This document shows positions 24,001 through 34,413 of a stretch of DNA of 64,000 nucleotides, piece after piece. The notes under the pieces are model-generated. The model did no database searches and had not been told where the DNA came from. It worked only from the letters and a program-made list of their open reading frames with translations. How positions within the stretch are numbered: the first letter of the stretch is position 1; each line of letters starts with the position of its first letter. The stretch lies in contig CM073590.1 in the NCBI GenBank assembly GCA_037074705.1, positions 42,660,395 through 42,724,394 of the forward strand. The letters are read 5' to 3'. The position numbers and the translations under genes were made by a program. Source of the stretch: Zhengitettix transpicula (taxonomy: Eukaryota; Arthropoda; Insecta; Orthoptera; Tetrigidae).

Positions 24001-24540
24001 TGCCAGGACTCGCAAAGTGACACTTAAGTCAAGAGGCTCAACCGAGCCAGCTGCCAACAATGTTTCGTACGGTTCGCTAGCGAATAACAGCTCTTCAGAA
24101 ACCTTTTGACACAGTGTACTACTCGTATTATAAAGCACTACACGTGATAGATGATGTAACCAATGAAACGTCCTTCGTGAATACCTTACGTAAATAACAT
24201 AGTATGTTTATCTTCATAGTTACAATTATCGTATATTAGGTTTATAAATTGAAATTTATTTTCTGGCAAAACGTTTTTAGAATTTCTTTTTAATTTGTGA
24301 AAAGTAAAATTATTTTAATTCTACGAGTTTATTAAATAATTTGAATGCCAAATGTATTGCTTTTTATTAGCTTAGCTGTTCTCATTTATACGCAACTATT
24401 TTACTTTAGGTTGAATGCATTAATTAGAATATTATTATTGGAGTGATTATGGCCGTGGTTCCCAAATAATGCATCACAGTTTACTGAAATACCGATTTTA
24501 TTTTTATTATTTCTTACGACTGGTAAATTAATTCTTATTG
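21079..24540. other. AT-rich DNA with hairpin and TTTCGGGA-rich block
   Basis: No supported gene. An imperfect hairpin lies at 22408-22515 (separate entry). The stretch 22970-23960 has a run of TTTTCGGGA-like motifs in one direction after 23590 and in the other before 23180. A 136-codon open frame beginning at ATG 23551 runs through this low-complexity block and matches no family I know. Confidence 0.4.
22408..22515. repeat. Imperfect inverted repeat / hairpin
   Basis: The arms at 22422-22445 and 22478-22501 pair at 22 of 24 positions around a 32-base loop. Weaker pairing extends outward through ATTAATAAAA and ATTTATTATT. Size and shape suit a short MITE or a miRNA-like precursor; nothing decides between them. 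Confidence 0.7.
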
Positions 24541-24868
24541 GATAAAGAAGTACGTAATTAACAGACAGAAAAAAGTGATAAAATAAATAACACACAACGT
24601 TTCTGAAATCAATGTTGCTTTCATCAGGTGATTTAAAAGCGCAAGAGCCCTTGAATTACACACAATCAGGTGACGAATAGAAGAGCAAGGTAAAACGAAA
24701 TTAGATCAGTTCAATATAAATCGATCTAAATCTGGGAAAATACACAATGGGGTTAAGACTCGTTATTAAACGTATGACGGGGTTGGGAAGGTGTGGAATG
24801 TAAAACTAATGGTTAAACAAATCCAGCGATGCCATTTCATTCCAATTCCAGTCCCTATCGTCATGGAA
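24541..24868 (-). mobile_element. Penelope-like element terminal fragment with hammerhead-like motif
   Basis: On the minus strand it reads CACCTGATGAAAGCAACA, a spacer, TTTCAGAAACGTTG and then TTATTTTATCAC. CTGATGA...GAAAC is the hammerhead core arrangement described for Penelope-like element terminal repeats. The adjoining 24705-24868 reappears inverted at 29512-29674. Confidence 0.5.
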
Positions 24869-25391
24869 GTATGTTCATGGGGGTTTACTAAATAATATCC
24901 AAATTTACTGAGATTTGTGTCGTATCCATTATTTTAGGGATGGCACGTCATTAGTGTACAAGTTGAGTCCCACACTTTTGGGGCCGGGGTCATAGGTGAG
25001 AGTTGCATTAATGATCACCGTCAACAAGCCACAGACCACGTTTCTCTCATATGTCTTTGCTGTTTGCTCCGACAATTTATTAATTCATTCTCCTTGGATA
25101 TTAAACTAAAAATATTGCCTATACTCAAATTTGCAACCATTTTACACTATATATTGAATGCTATGCAAATTTCCTTGAAAAGGAAAATATAATTAATATT
25201 AAAACTGTATTTTATTTGTATTCAAATTAATTTAAGCTTTTAAATTATATCACCACAAATTACACAAGGATAATTTGAACAAGACATTCTCTCATAAATT
25301 CTTAACCCCTCTAATTTCATTTATGAATATTAAAAGTAGATAAAACTGAATAAAAAAAACACCCTCAACCAAAAATAATAAAATATCTATA
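24869..25391. other. Unassigned AT-rich DNA between Penelope-like fragments
   Basis: 24950-25050 is less AT-rich (TTGGGGCCGGGGTCATAGG). No open frame of note. Confidence 0.4.
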
Positions 25392-25765
25392 GGTAACATT
25401 GTTTTACCATTTCCTGAAAAAATACAATTGAAATTAATCAATCTTTTTGCCAATTATGGTGTTCGGATAATTTTTAAAACATTAAAATTAAAATTTTGTT
25501 ATAAATTCTCAAGACGTATTACAAAATTAGGAAAAACACGATGTAATATAAAAAATTGAATGTTGGAATTTTAATGCGTATTATATAGGTCAGACAAAAC
25601 GAAAATTTCATACTTGAATTAAATTACATTTTGATAATCGAAAACTTCTATTAGAAACAACCTGTTATGAGCGAGCATGTATACTGAAATAACCAGGGAG
25701 CAATAATTCCATTTTTCATCGTGAGCGAAATTCTACATATAAGGTCTATTATAAATTCAATTTAT
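25392..25765 (+). pseudogene. Penelope-like element, GIY-YIG endonuclease remnant
   Basis: The frame starting at 25392 reads VLPFPEKIQLKLINLFANY and later FKTLKLKFCYKFS, like the linker between reverse transcriptase and endonuclease in Penelope-like elements. After a shift comes KIECWNFNAYYIGQTKRKF, the GIY-YIG core with YYIGQT. A stop interrupts the next helix (position of the catalytic Arg), and another follows the ACILK segment. The copy is strongly decayed: no intact ORF longer than about 40 codons. Confidence 0.8.
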
Positions 25766-26560
25766 AACACAAAATTTAAATTAAATTTATGATTATATGT
25801 TTTAATAATTTAAAAATACATATTCTTGCATTTTTGAATGTTTCATTTTTGTGTGTAAAACGTCTGTTACATAAATATAAACTCTGTGAAGTGTATGATT
25901 AATATTACTTTTCTTATTTACTTACTCTTATATCGACAATGCAAGTTGAGGAGGAGATCTAAATATATTAACTTAAATTGTTTACTCCAATTTATAACAT
26001 ATTTAAATTATATCTTTATTACTGTAAGTAACCATATTATACTTAATTTATGTATTTGTTTGGGATCCAATATTTTTATTGTTTTATCATTATATTTTTC
26101 AAATAATTTTTAGATAACGTATAAGGAGGTCCCTAATCAAAGGAAAGAAACATTGTGATGTATTTAAATTTATATATGCAATTTTTATATGTTCATAAAT
26201 AAATATACTGCCTGTTGGATAATATCTACTAATGTAAAAATATAATATATAGAAAGTATGCAAAAATGTTTGTGTAATCATTTGAATACTAAACTACATT
26301 GCAAGACCCGAGTTATCTGACTACAATCTTAAAATTAAAATTAAATAAGCGAGAATGTGTTCTTTGCCTTCGTATTAGCTCCGCATTATTATATGATGGT
26401 AAACAAAAATGATAAAGGAGTTCATTCCTATGACTTTCATGTCCAGAAGTAGAGGAGGTCTCTATACAAAACTAGCCGATACAACTCTTAATCGAGAGAG
26501 CTGGTTTTGGAACATGTTCACTTAATGCTGGAAAAGTAATACAATTAAATCAATAGCAAA

Positions 26561-26602
<42 letters not shown>

Positions 26603-27573
26603 TCATACAAATTAAAATACCTACATGCTAACATAGTCTTACAATGTAAATCGAATATCTGGCCATCTCATGCCGTCCGACGCACCACGAATAATTAGAT
26701 CAGATTGCACGTTGTAGAGCCACCAACTATTACGGTAGTCTGCAGGAGTTCAAATTAACTTCTCGGTCCGTAAAATAAATTTGAAACAGTTTTAAAATAC
26801 GTATGAAAGAGTAGCCGCCGTAATTACGAAACAAAAGTTAGGGGCTAGCGCTGGCCGCAGTGATAGAGCATCTATAATTATTCAAGCTCTTGTATACACA
26901 GTCTATAATTCAAACGGTCAAGCTACAAGTGTGCGTTTCATATGGTAATGGGTAAGTAAACCTCACCGCTTTTGCTCCCAAATGTACGAACACGTACTTG
27001 CTCATTATTATAATTAGCAATTAGTAACTTGCAGCAGTGGTACAAAACATCTCATTTTAAAGGTTAACCGAATGTTGAGGATGATAAGCAAATATTACTC
27101 CAAGAAGGGTTGAAAATGTGAGTATATGATCCTAAACCAAATCAGTCATCAGAAAAACATATAAAAATATACAAATTTTATCTAAATATTGAAACGTAAA
27201 AAATATTTTTAATTGAAATTTAAAACATTTTATTAATTAAAATATGTAATAAATAATTTGACATGAAATTTGGATAGTTATTTAAATTAATTGATTATTA
27301 AATTCATATTTTACATAATTTAACGCTTTTTATAATTTAAACCACCACAAAAATTTCACATAGTGAATATTTGAAACAATCGTAACTACTCAAACGTTGT
27401 CGATGAATTAAAGTATTTTTTTAATTTAAAACAGTCAACACACACAATGTACACGTTCATGTTTTAATTCTAGTGTGTCAATTTTCTTTGTTCCTTTGTC
27501 AAAAGAATTACACATTTATTAATTAAATAAATAAATAGAAAAAAAACATAAGAATCAGTGATAAATCAAATAT
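25766..27573. other. AT-rich DNA with an AT microsatellite
   Basis: (TA)n at about 26565-26600. The segment 26650-27000 is less AT-rich and may hold an unrecognised repeat. No gene is supported. Confidence 0.5.
26565..26600. repeat. (TA)n microsatellite
   Basis: Nearly pure TA run interrupted once near its start by a TG. Confidence 0.9.
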
Positions 27574-27850
27574 CGCACAACGTTTTGTAAAGTTTGTAAT
27601 TTTAGTCAGGTGATTAAGAAACATAAGAACCGTGAGAACTACGCACCGCACACACCAGGTGAAGAACTTCATTTATATTGTGCCTTACCATTAAATATAG
27701 GCAATTATTTTGACTATCGATTAATTAGGTAATATAAAAATAACACAAAGATAGGTGATAAATAAATACAACACCACGTTTCAGCAATCTTTGTTGCTTT
27801 CGCCAGGGGATTCAAAAAGTGAATGACACCTCACAAACCAGGTGACAAAC
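27541..27850 (-). mobile_element. Two Penelope-like terminal fragments with hammerhead-like motifs
   Basis: At 27771-27807 the minus strand reads CCTGGCGAAAGCAACAAAG then ATTGCTGAAACGTGG. AGCAA and TTGCT form a 5-bp stem placed as hammerhead stem II, between CTGGCGA (for CTGATGA) and GAAAC. At 27574-27611 a more worn copy reads CCTGACTAAAATTACAAA, then TTTACAAAACGTTG. Both are next to a GTGATAAAT block also present beside 24591. Confidence 0.5.
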
Positions 27851-28404
27851 TCAAAAGACGATTCATTGGATAATTTCAGGCGAAATTGGTAGCCAATATA
27901 TCAACGTGGGTTCACCATCATGCTCCTCCACTACTATGGCAGAATCCGGTATCTTGACTCGGACAGTTATCCGGCTTGAAGATGTCATCGCCGTCAGGGA
28001 AGACATAAAATATGAAGGGATGTTAAACAATATGTGCAAAACGCTGTGATCCTGAAAAATTGTGCCTGCATTATAATGGCATTTTCCGTCAGTTTTACCA
28101 CATATCGCAGTTTTTTCAACTCACGACAGTAGCACGCGAACAGCTGACCAGCTTCCAGTTTCCGAAATTCTCGTTCCCAGGCGCCTGGATCATGACAATC
28201 TGTTATTCGTCTTTGAAGTCTTTATTGGGACGTATCGATGCTAGATTGATTTCTCATTGGACTCTGCTTCAGACATATATATTTCCACTAACGCGTCACA
28301 TGAAAATGGCGGCATTCAAGCTCACGGAACGCAGTGGTCGAAATTATTTAACTCATAAATGTACATATAAACAGGATATTTGGTATTATAGTTATGACGA
28401 ATAA
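27851..28404. other. GC-richer unassigned block with open frames on both strands
   Basis: The minus strand has two codon-like stretches: MTSSSRITVRVKIPDSAIV (27870-28000) and DCHDPGAWEREFRKLEAGQL (28100-28195). The plus strand has a 114-codon frame at 28060-28404 starting with TTG. The minus-strand reading looks more protein-like, and the minus strand is also the sense of the neighbouring Penelope-like ends. Probably a transposon coding remnant; I cannot name it. Confidence 0.35.
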
Positions 28405-29511
28405 GGCCACATAAGCATATTTTCAAAATTTTCATTTTAAAATTTAAAAAGTAATCGCCTCGAAGGAAAATACAACAACTGCGATATTTCTTAACATCGA
28501 GAATTGATTGAAATGAAAATGTTGTCTTTCGGTGTGTATATTTTAGGCGCACTTTTAAAGTTCCGCAAATATGCTTCAAGTATTTGGAAAGAAATGAGCC
28601 AGGGGATTCCAAATTTGCCGTTGCTTTGTCAAGCACATACTTTTCCAGATAATTGACTTCACAATTACATATGCGTATCTTAACAAAGACGCTGATGTTT
28701 CTCAGAGCTCCACGATATATCTGAAGTGGAAGTCGTGTGTTTGAATTAAGGAGTTACATACCAGTTCTATCGTTTACGGAAACTCTTCAAAACGAAAATC
28801 TATGAACTCTGAAATGTACAGATTATTTTAAACATTACGTACTCGAACATGAATAAAACGTTGCCTCAAAAACTAATGATATAAAATAGTCATTTAATTT
28901 ACTTGCAAATGCCAATTCATTTTTGTTCTTTTTATCGGGTACAATACGAGAAAATAGAAACCCGGAGCTTGTCTCGCCGTCAAAGCAGCTTAAGTGTGAC
29001 GCGTTTGTCACTACCTGTCTTTTCCAAATCCTCATTCAAGTTGCTTTTTCAGCAGCCTGACATTGGGTTATTTCTGAATAGGAAGATTATGACATCTGTG
29101 CATTTCATCCAAGTCACGTGGCAGTGTTAAACACTAATCACGTTTTGCGGATGAGTTAAGATATTAAAGGCGCCACCGCGAACATATGGAACGCAAACAT
29201 AATTATGAAGAAATAAAACTCGATAAACAGTTTGCCGTTGCTTGTTATAAAATGAAACAATAGGCATGTTTCTCTTTAGGAAGATTTAATTAATTTACTT
29301 TCAATATTCTTCTAAGCTTGCATCTTTAGAAGAAAAAAAAATCAAGTGTTATTTTAACAAAGAGAAAAGACATTGGAAAGTTATTTAAATGATTTTATGT
29401 CGCAAAAAAATTAAAGAACAACGGGCTCATAAAATACTTTTGTAATGTAACCAAGGTCCATGGATTCTTTATTTAGTACGCGTTGCTAACATGAACGGAA
29501 TTAATTATTCA
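28405..29511. other. Unassigned sequence
   Basis: AT-rich with a slightly GC-richer block at 28900-29130. Open frames there on both strands overlap each other and look random. Confidence 0.4.
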
Positions 29512-29674
29512 CTTCCGTGACGATAGGGACTAGAATTGGACTGAAATGGCATCGCTGGATTTGTTTAACCATTAGTTTTACATGCCACACCTTCCCACTC
29601 GCGTCATACGTTTAATAGCGAGTCTTACCCCCGTTGTGTATTTTCCCAGATTTAGATCGATTTAGAGTTGATCT
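29512..29674 (+). repeat. Inverted partner of 24705-24868
   Basis: About 163 bp matching the reverse complement of 24705-24868 with few differences: GACGATAGGGACTAGAATTG, GGCATCGCTGGATTTGTTTA, CCCAGATTTAGATCGATTTA. Probably the same Penelope-related fragment in opposite orientation. Confidence 0.8.
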
Positions 29675-30243
29675 ACACACGCAGCATATATTGATCTCGT
29701 CACGTGACAACAAACACTGACGTTGAGAAATACAGATTATTTTTTTATTGGAATTGGCTGGAATGCGGATAATAAACATATCTAACATTGTCAGCGGATG
29801 TAGACGAAGGAGAAGAAAAAATTAATTAAATCTAGTCGTATTGTCATTGGTCATTGTCAATATTGTTTAACAGTTTCAATGTAGCGGTAATAAGTATTTG
29901 TATGAATGAGTTTATTACTGTATATAAGTTTACACTTGATAGAAGTTATATAACAGACTGTAAATTAAAATTTTTCCTCTAAATCGTTGTTCTCCCCGTA
30001 ATAAATATAACACTTTCCTTGAATTTATAGTTTGCCCAGATATTTTTTTTAAAAAAAATTGCAGTCAGAGCGTATTCTTGAAACATTTACCTATGAACAT
30101 GTATTTGGCACATCATTTTTAATTTCGTCACATATTTTTCAATTTAATTTGGGGAATTTCCGTGCTTTACTTATTGCATGAGAAAGAGAAAATTCCAACT
30201 AATGGTTATGACGTTTCGTTGTGGCTAGGCAGCAATTACTCAC
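29675..30243. other. Intron sequence on the 3' side of the SCYL2-like exon
   Basis: AT-rich and without recognised repeats. The donor GTGAGT lies at its right edge on the minus strand. Confidence 0.5.
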
Positions 30244-30364
30244 CAGTGAACTCCAGTCCGCCTAGCTTCCAGGTGCCCTTTTTGGTGACTAGAATGCTGC
30301 TCGGACAAACATTGCGGTGCAAAACGTGACCAGAATAATGCAGGAAGGTGAGCGCTTCGGTAAT
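30244..30364 (-). CDS. SCYL2: Internal exon of a SCYL2-type SCY1-like pseudokinase gene
   Basis: This is the only host-gene exon I can defend. Read on the minus strand, a TTTCAG acceptor precedes the exon and a GTGAGT donor follows it. The 121-bp exon opens in phase 0 and ends in phase 1, giving 40 codons plus one base with no stop. The translation contains FLHYSGHVLHRNVCPSSIL followed by TKKGTWKLGGLEFT. This corresponds to the catalytic-loop region of the SCY1-like family, where the usual HRD is replaced by HRN, as expected of a pseudokinase. SCYL2 proteins act in clathrin-dependent trafficking between Golgi and endosomes (family knowledge). The Leu-His-Tyr and His-Arg-Asn-Val-Cys-Pro stretch fits SCYL2 better than SCYL1 or SCYL3, but 40 residues leave some doubt. 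I found no neighbouring exon of the gene, so the flanking introns must be long and transposon-filled. GC content is clearly above the surroundings. Confidence 0.8.
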
Positions 30365-32154
30365 CTGAAACAAACAGCAATTTAAAACTAATTTATTTGT
30401 GCATTCAAAACTTGGCGATTTACTTTAAAATATATCAGAGAAGAAAATCACTGCTTGATGCTATTGAACATAGATTGTTCATGTATGCTGCTAAATATGC
30501 AGAGCAATTTTACTAAAATCATAGGATGATAATATCGAACACAGATGATTAAAAATTAGAACAATGTATAGATGATTCCAGGGAATAATGAAAAAATAAA
30601 ACTTAAAATGTGCTTGGAAAATAACTGAATAAATACTACGGTTAATTTTAACATACAAAAACTACATGAAAATAGAACAGTAAGCCATATTGAATAGAAA
30701 AGTTTAAAGAATAATTGTAAAGACCCTGGAGAATGTATTTTGTGAACAGGACCAATGATAGTATAGTTGACTTGCATATTGAGTTTGTTTGGAGAACTAT
30801 TTTTTGATTATGTTGCTGAAAATATTTAGAGTCTTTAAAACTTAAACACAGAACTATGAAATAATTATTTACATTTGACCATTTTTATGCAAATATACCT
30901 CAGTTAGTTACATAAAATTTGTTAATATTTCCAAGAACTTAGTTATTCGTAACATTATTTATAATTGATGCACCATCAAATAATTATTTTCATTAAAGTC
31001 ATCAAAAATGATAATGTACGTTAAAGTTAATTAAATATATATTGTTAAAGAATATGGAATGATAGTATGTGTAAATCGATTTTCTTGTATTGTCATTCCG
31101 AGAGAAACACTACGTTTTCAACTCACGTAAGTTGAAACTGCGAAACTACTGAATTCCATACTTAATAATAATTTTCCAATTCCTTTTTGTTCTTTCAACG
31201 ACTATTAATTGCTAAATTTTATAACAGCCATTTAATTTTAAGTTGGAGTAAGTTTTGAATTGTGCCCTCGCATTTTTTCGTCCTACAATCTCTTTTCGAT
31301 GACGGAGTATTCTATAAAGTCATAAGTTTTCATTCCTGACGAATTCCAGCATATCTCATCGTATTCGAGAAACGGCCTATCATGTTATAGTGCCTACTCG
31401 TCACTACACCCATTTATTACAACACGTTTTGTAAAGTGCAGCGCCACAAACTTAATTTACTTTTATAAATTTAAATTCAATCTCAATTTATAGCCCGGAA
31501 ATTTTCATTGACTCCCCCGACTTTTTATAAAAACCTCTAAATATAGCAACTGCCTCATTAATTTTATGGTAAAATTTATTAATTCCGGAAATTTGGTCGA
31601 ATTGAAATTTATTCTTCTCTTATGTCCTCTTCATCTTTCTGCAAACAATACTATCATTTGCAGAGAGTGTTCTACACTTCGGTGCATTTCCTATGTTATA
31701 ATTATTACGATTTTAACTCTGAGATTGCACTTGATATAATTTCTATAATCCAGGTAAAGCACAACATCGATTTCTGCTAATTTACTGCTCCTGCAGATCG
31801 CAGCTTAATGATTACAGCAAAGCGTCACTAATTAACTCTCGCACAAATATCCAGTTCAGAAACCAGTCTGGTAAATAACTTAGTTCCTATCAGTATTTAT
31901 GCAGATATTATGCGATTAGTTTCTGGGATCTGATATTCGCTGGCTTATAAATTATCTTTAATCAACCAGTTAAAAATTTTGATTCAACTGTAATCTTTCT
32001 CCAGAAGCGCAAAAGTCACATATGCAGTCAAGACGCGGTCGTCTAATTTTAGAATTTTATCACACAGTTACGCTGAACTTAATTTATTTCTAGGGTTTAA
32101 GTGTAATATTTTTTAATTAGGTTTAATTAAGAAAACAGATATGCTCCATCATTA
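30365..32154. other. Intron sequence on the 5' side of the SCYL2-like exon
   Basis: AT-rich with a TTTCAG acceptor at the left edge (minus strand). I looked for the preceding kinase-like exon on the minus strand and found no candidate here. Confidence 0.5.
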
Positions 32155-32858
32155 TTAAATCATAAATAGATAGATTTAACTGCATTGGGCAAAGCCCAAT
32201 GGCAATATTTAAAATACATACATTACACTAACAAACATAAAATAAATGTGAAGAAGAAAAAACTACCTAATACTAATTAGATTAAGCCTATAAATTACTT
32301 CCTACAGTTCTCTGCACTTCGAATTGCACTTCATTTCACTGCAATGCTTTACAGATTAAGCTAATTTCCAAAAACTATACTCTTATTAAATTATTATTTA
32401 AATTTAAATTTAACTTCAATTAATTTATCAATAGAAATCTTATTATTCTTACAAATAAATCCTTATTATAAGTGGTTAATCTTCTTTTGAATTGATCTAT
32501 ACTCTATGGACGCCGCTAACACCGTAGCAGGCAGGCTATTCCAAACAAGAATGATTATATTTAAGAAAGAAAATTCGCGTAATTCAGTTCGCTGTTTCCT
32601 TTGTGTAATATAGTATGAATGATCCCTTTTAGATAGGTAAATTGGAGATATAAGCAAACTGTTTACATTTCTCGAGCCGATTTAAATTGTGCCCTCAATA
32701 ATACACAAAGTTTAGCTCGTTTCTTTCTACTCTCCGAAATCTAAATCGTATTTTCCTAAAGTCTACAAGATAATTTCAATGCATTTTTCTGAATTTTGTC
32801 CTATACGGATATACGGATTCCAACAAGCGGCTCCATACTCTACAATATGTCGCAGTAT

Positions 32859-32890
<32 letters not shown>
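32155..32890 (-). pseudogene. LINE (CR1/Jockey-like), RT C-terminus and 3' end
   Basis: The minus strand reads VEYGAACWNPY at about 32850, a decayed middle part, then KRDHSYYITQRKQRTELREF, WNSLPATVL and a stop at 32466. This is the typical end of a LINE ORF2, where the thumb/C-terminal region has EYGAACWDPY and QRTDxxKYSFxNRxxxxWNxLP. The 3' UTR ends with a perfect 8-bp-arm hairpin at 32183-32201 and a short ATCTATCTATTTATGATTTA tail. The 5' continuation is at 34109-34413 beyond a family C insertion. Confidence 0.85.
32183..32201. repeat. Terminal hairpin of the LINE 3' end
   Basis: CATTGGGCAAAGCCCAATG: 8-bp perfect arms with a 3-base loop, about 30 bp from the LINE end. 3' hairpins followed by short repeats are used for template recognition in several LINE clades. 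Confidence 0.7.

Positions 32891-32908
<18 letters not shown>
32861..32908. repeat. (CT)n(AT)n microsatellite at an insertion junction
   Basis: 15 CT units followed by 9 AT units, directly abutting TGTAGTAAATAC of the family C element and lying inside the LINE reading frame. Confidence 0.95.
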
Positions 32909-32909
<1 letters not shown>

Positions 32910-33172
32910 GTAGTAAATACAATATTATGTTTAGATTATTTGATTTGAATTTTCCCCACTTTGAGGTACCAAAATGTAATAAAAACTATTAAATGATTGA
33001 TTTTAAATTAAATAAGTCCACGTTGAAGCACCAAAATTGTAGTAAACACAATATTCACTTAAATTAAATCCCACGTTGAGGCACAAAAGTAATAAACACA
33101 ATTTAAAAATACGGACCTCCAATAATGATAGTTAATTTTAAATTTAAATGAAGACGACTTTGAAGCACAAAA
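32909..33172 (-). repeat. Tandem primer-binding-site-like units
   Basis: Four units of 50-85 bp. On the minus strand each has a TACTACA- or TTACA-like end followed by forms of TTTTGGTGCTTCAACGTGG. On the plus strand they appear as CCACGTTGAGGCAC or CACGTTGAAGCACC followed by TGTAGTAAACACAAT. Confidence 0.6.
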
Positions 33173-34108
33173 TGTAATATTCAAAATTGAATGAGATTTT
33201 ATATAAGCAAATTAAAAGTTAAAATGATTGTATTTTAAATGAAAAAAAGAATTTAAAATATAAAACAAAGTTAATTTATTAAAACAAATTGTTATCACCA
33301 TTGAAAGTTTTGTTACATGTTGGTAAAAATCCACATCTTGATTTCAGGGCCGACTATCGAGCCTAGAATAAAGAATGTTACAAGAAAATTAAAAATTTAC
33401 GAAGTGAAAAATTCTTAACTTTAAGAATTAGTGAAATATGAAATCTGACGATAAATATTATTTACATTAGGTTTACAGATAATAAATGTTCTTTTTAATT
33501 TGCATTACCATTTTTTGTGCGAAAGCGGGGGCTTCATCTCGCTCGATTATTGTTTAACATTTCACAGACAGGCCATGTTTCACTGAATTTAATGTGGTTA
33601 AAATTTCCGCACACAACACTGCCTGCTCTTTATAGTTCATGACGTTGTTTCAAATCCTTGATGCTTGCATAAATATTGTCAATTGACAAATATTTAAGAT
33701 TGTTGCCTCGTAATTTTTAAACCCTGGACTTTACTATATTACGTCTCTGCTGACTTCCAGAACAAACTCTACATTTCAAGTTCTCCCTCCGCCGATTCCC
33801 AACACACACTCCAGCTATTCAGAAAATACTCTGCTATATTCTCCGCCGACTCCCTACATACACTCAAGCTTTTTAGATTTATTCACCTCTCTCCACCGAC
33901 TCCCAACACACACCCTTATAACTTTATCATTTGAGCTCCCAAACCACACTCAAGTTCCGCGCGTCCAGCCATGTCTACGTGACAATGTGCACAGAAAGCA
34001 AGCATATAGCCCCATATTGTTGTTCACATTTCTTACATTTACGCCGCCTACAGTGAAAGTCGTAAAATTTTGTTCCTTAAATAATTACATGTTTTTTTAA
34101 TTACCACA
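33173..34108 (-). repeat. Family C LTR-like element, copy C3, nested in a LINE
   Basis: 936 bp from TGTAATATTC to TTTAATTACCACA. It shares AAATCTGACGATAAAT and the GGGCCGACTATCGAGCC block with copy C5. The right flank is ATATATAT (34109-34116) and the left flank, beyond the primer-binding-site-like units, is (AT)n. Repeated phrases of the type CCGACTCCCAACACACACTC lie at 33786-33960. Confidence 0.75.
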
Positions 34109-34413
34109 ATATATATCCTAAGTGTTGCTGGAGTTTTTCTTTAAAACGCTGCGTACGAAGTTTAGTGCTCTCCATCCCTTATTGGCCACTGAATTTACAT
34201 ATTTCTTGGATAGTTCTATTACTTCGTTCCCTAGTTTGTAATTTGCACCCTCAACATTACTTTGACTTAGTAAATCTAATAATACTCTTTTTGATGGATT
34301 TATTTCCATTTTATTATGTAAAGACCAGTTTCATATGTTGTCTAAATCCGATAACGTCGTTAAATTTCCCTACAAATAATCCAGTTGTCCGCGAAGAGTT
34401 TTATTTAACACTA
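34109..34413 (-). pseudogene. LINE (CR1/Jockey-like), RT part upstream of the insertion
   Basis: The minus strand reads LFADNWIICRE near 34400 (the FADD box with the second Asp changed to Asn) and then MEINPSKRVLLDLLSQSN. KGWRALNFVRSVLKKNSSNT follows, with a stop at 34118. After the family C element the frame resumes at 32855 with RAILRHIVEYGAACW. The 5' side is cut by the family B copy at 34414. Stops and frame changes make it inactive. Confidence 0.85.
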
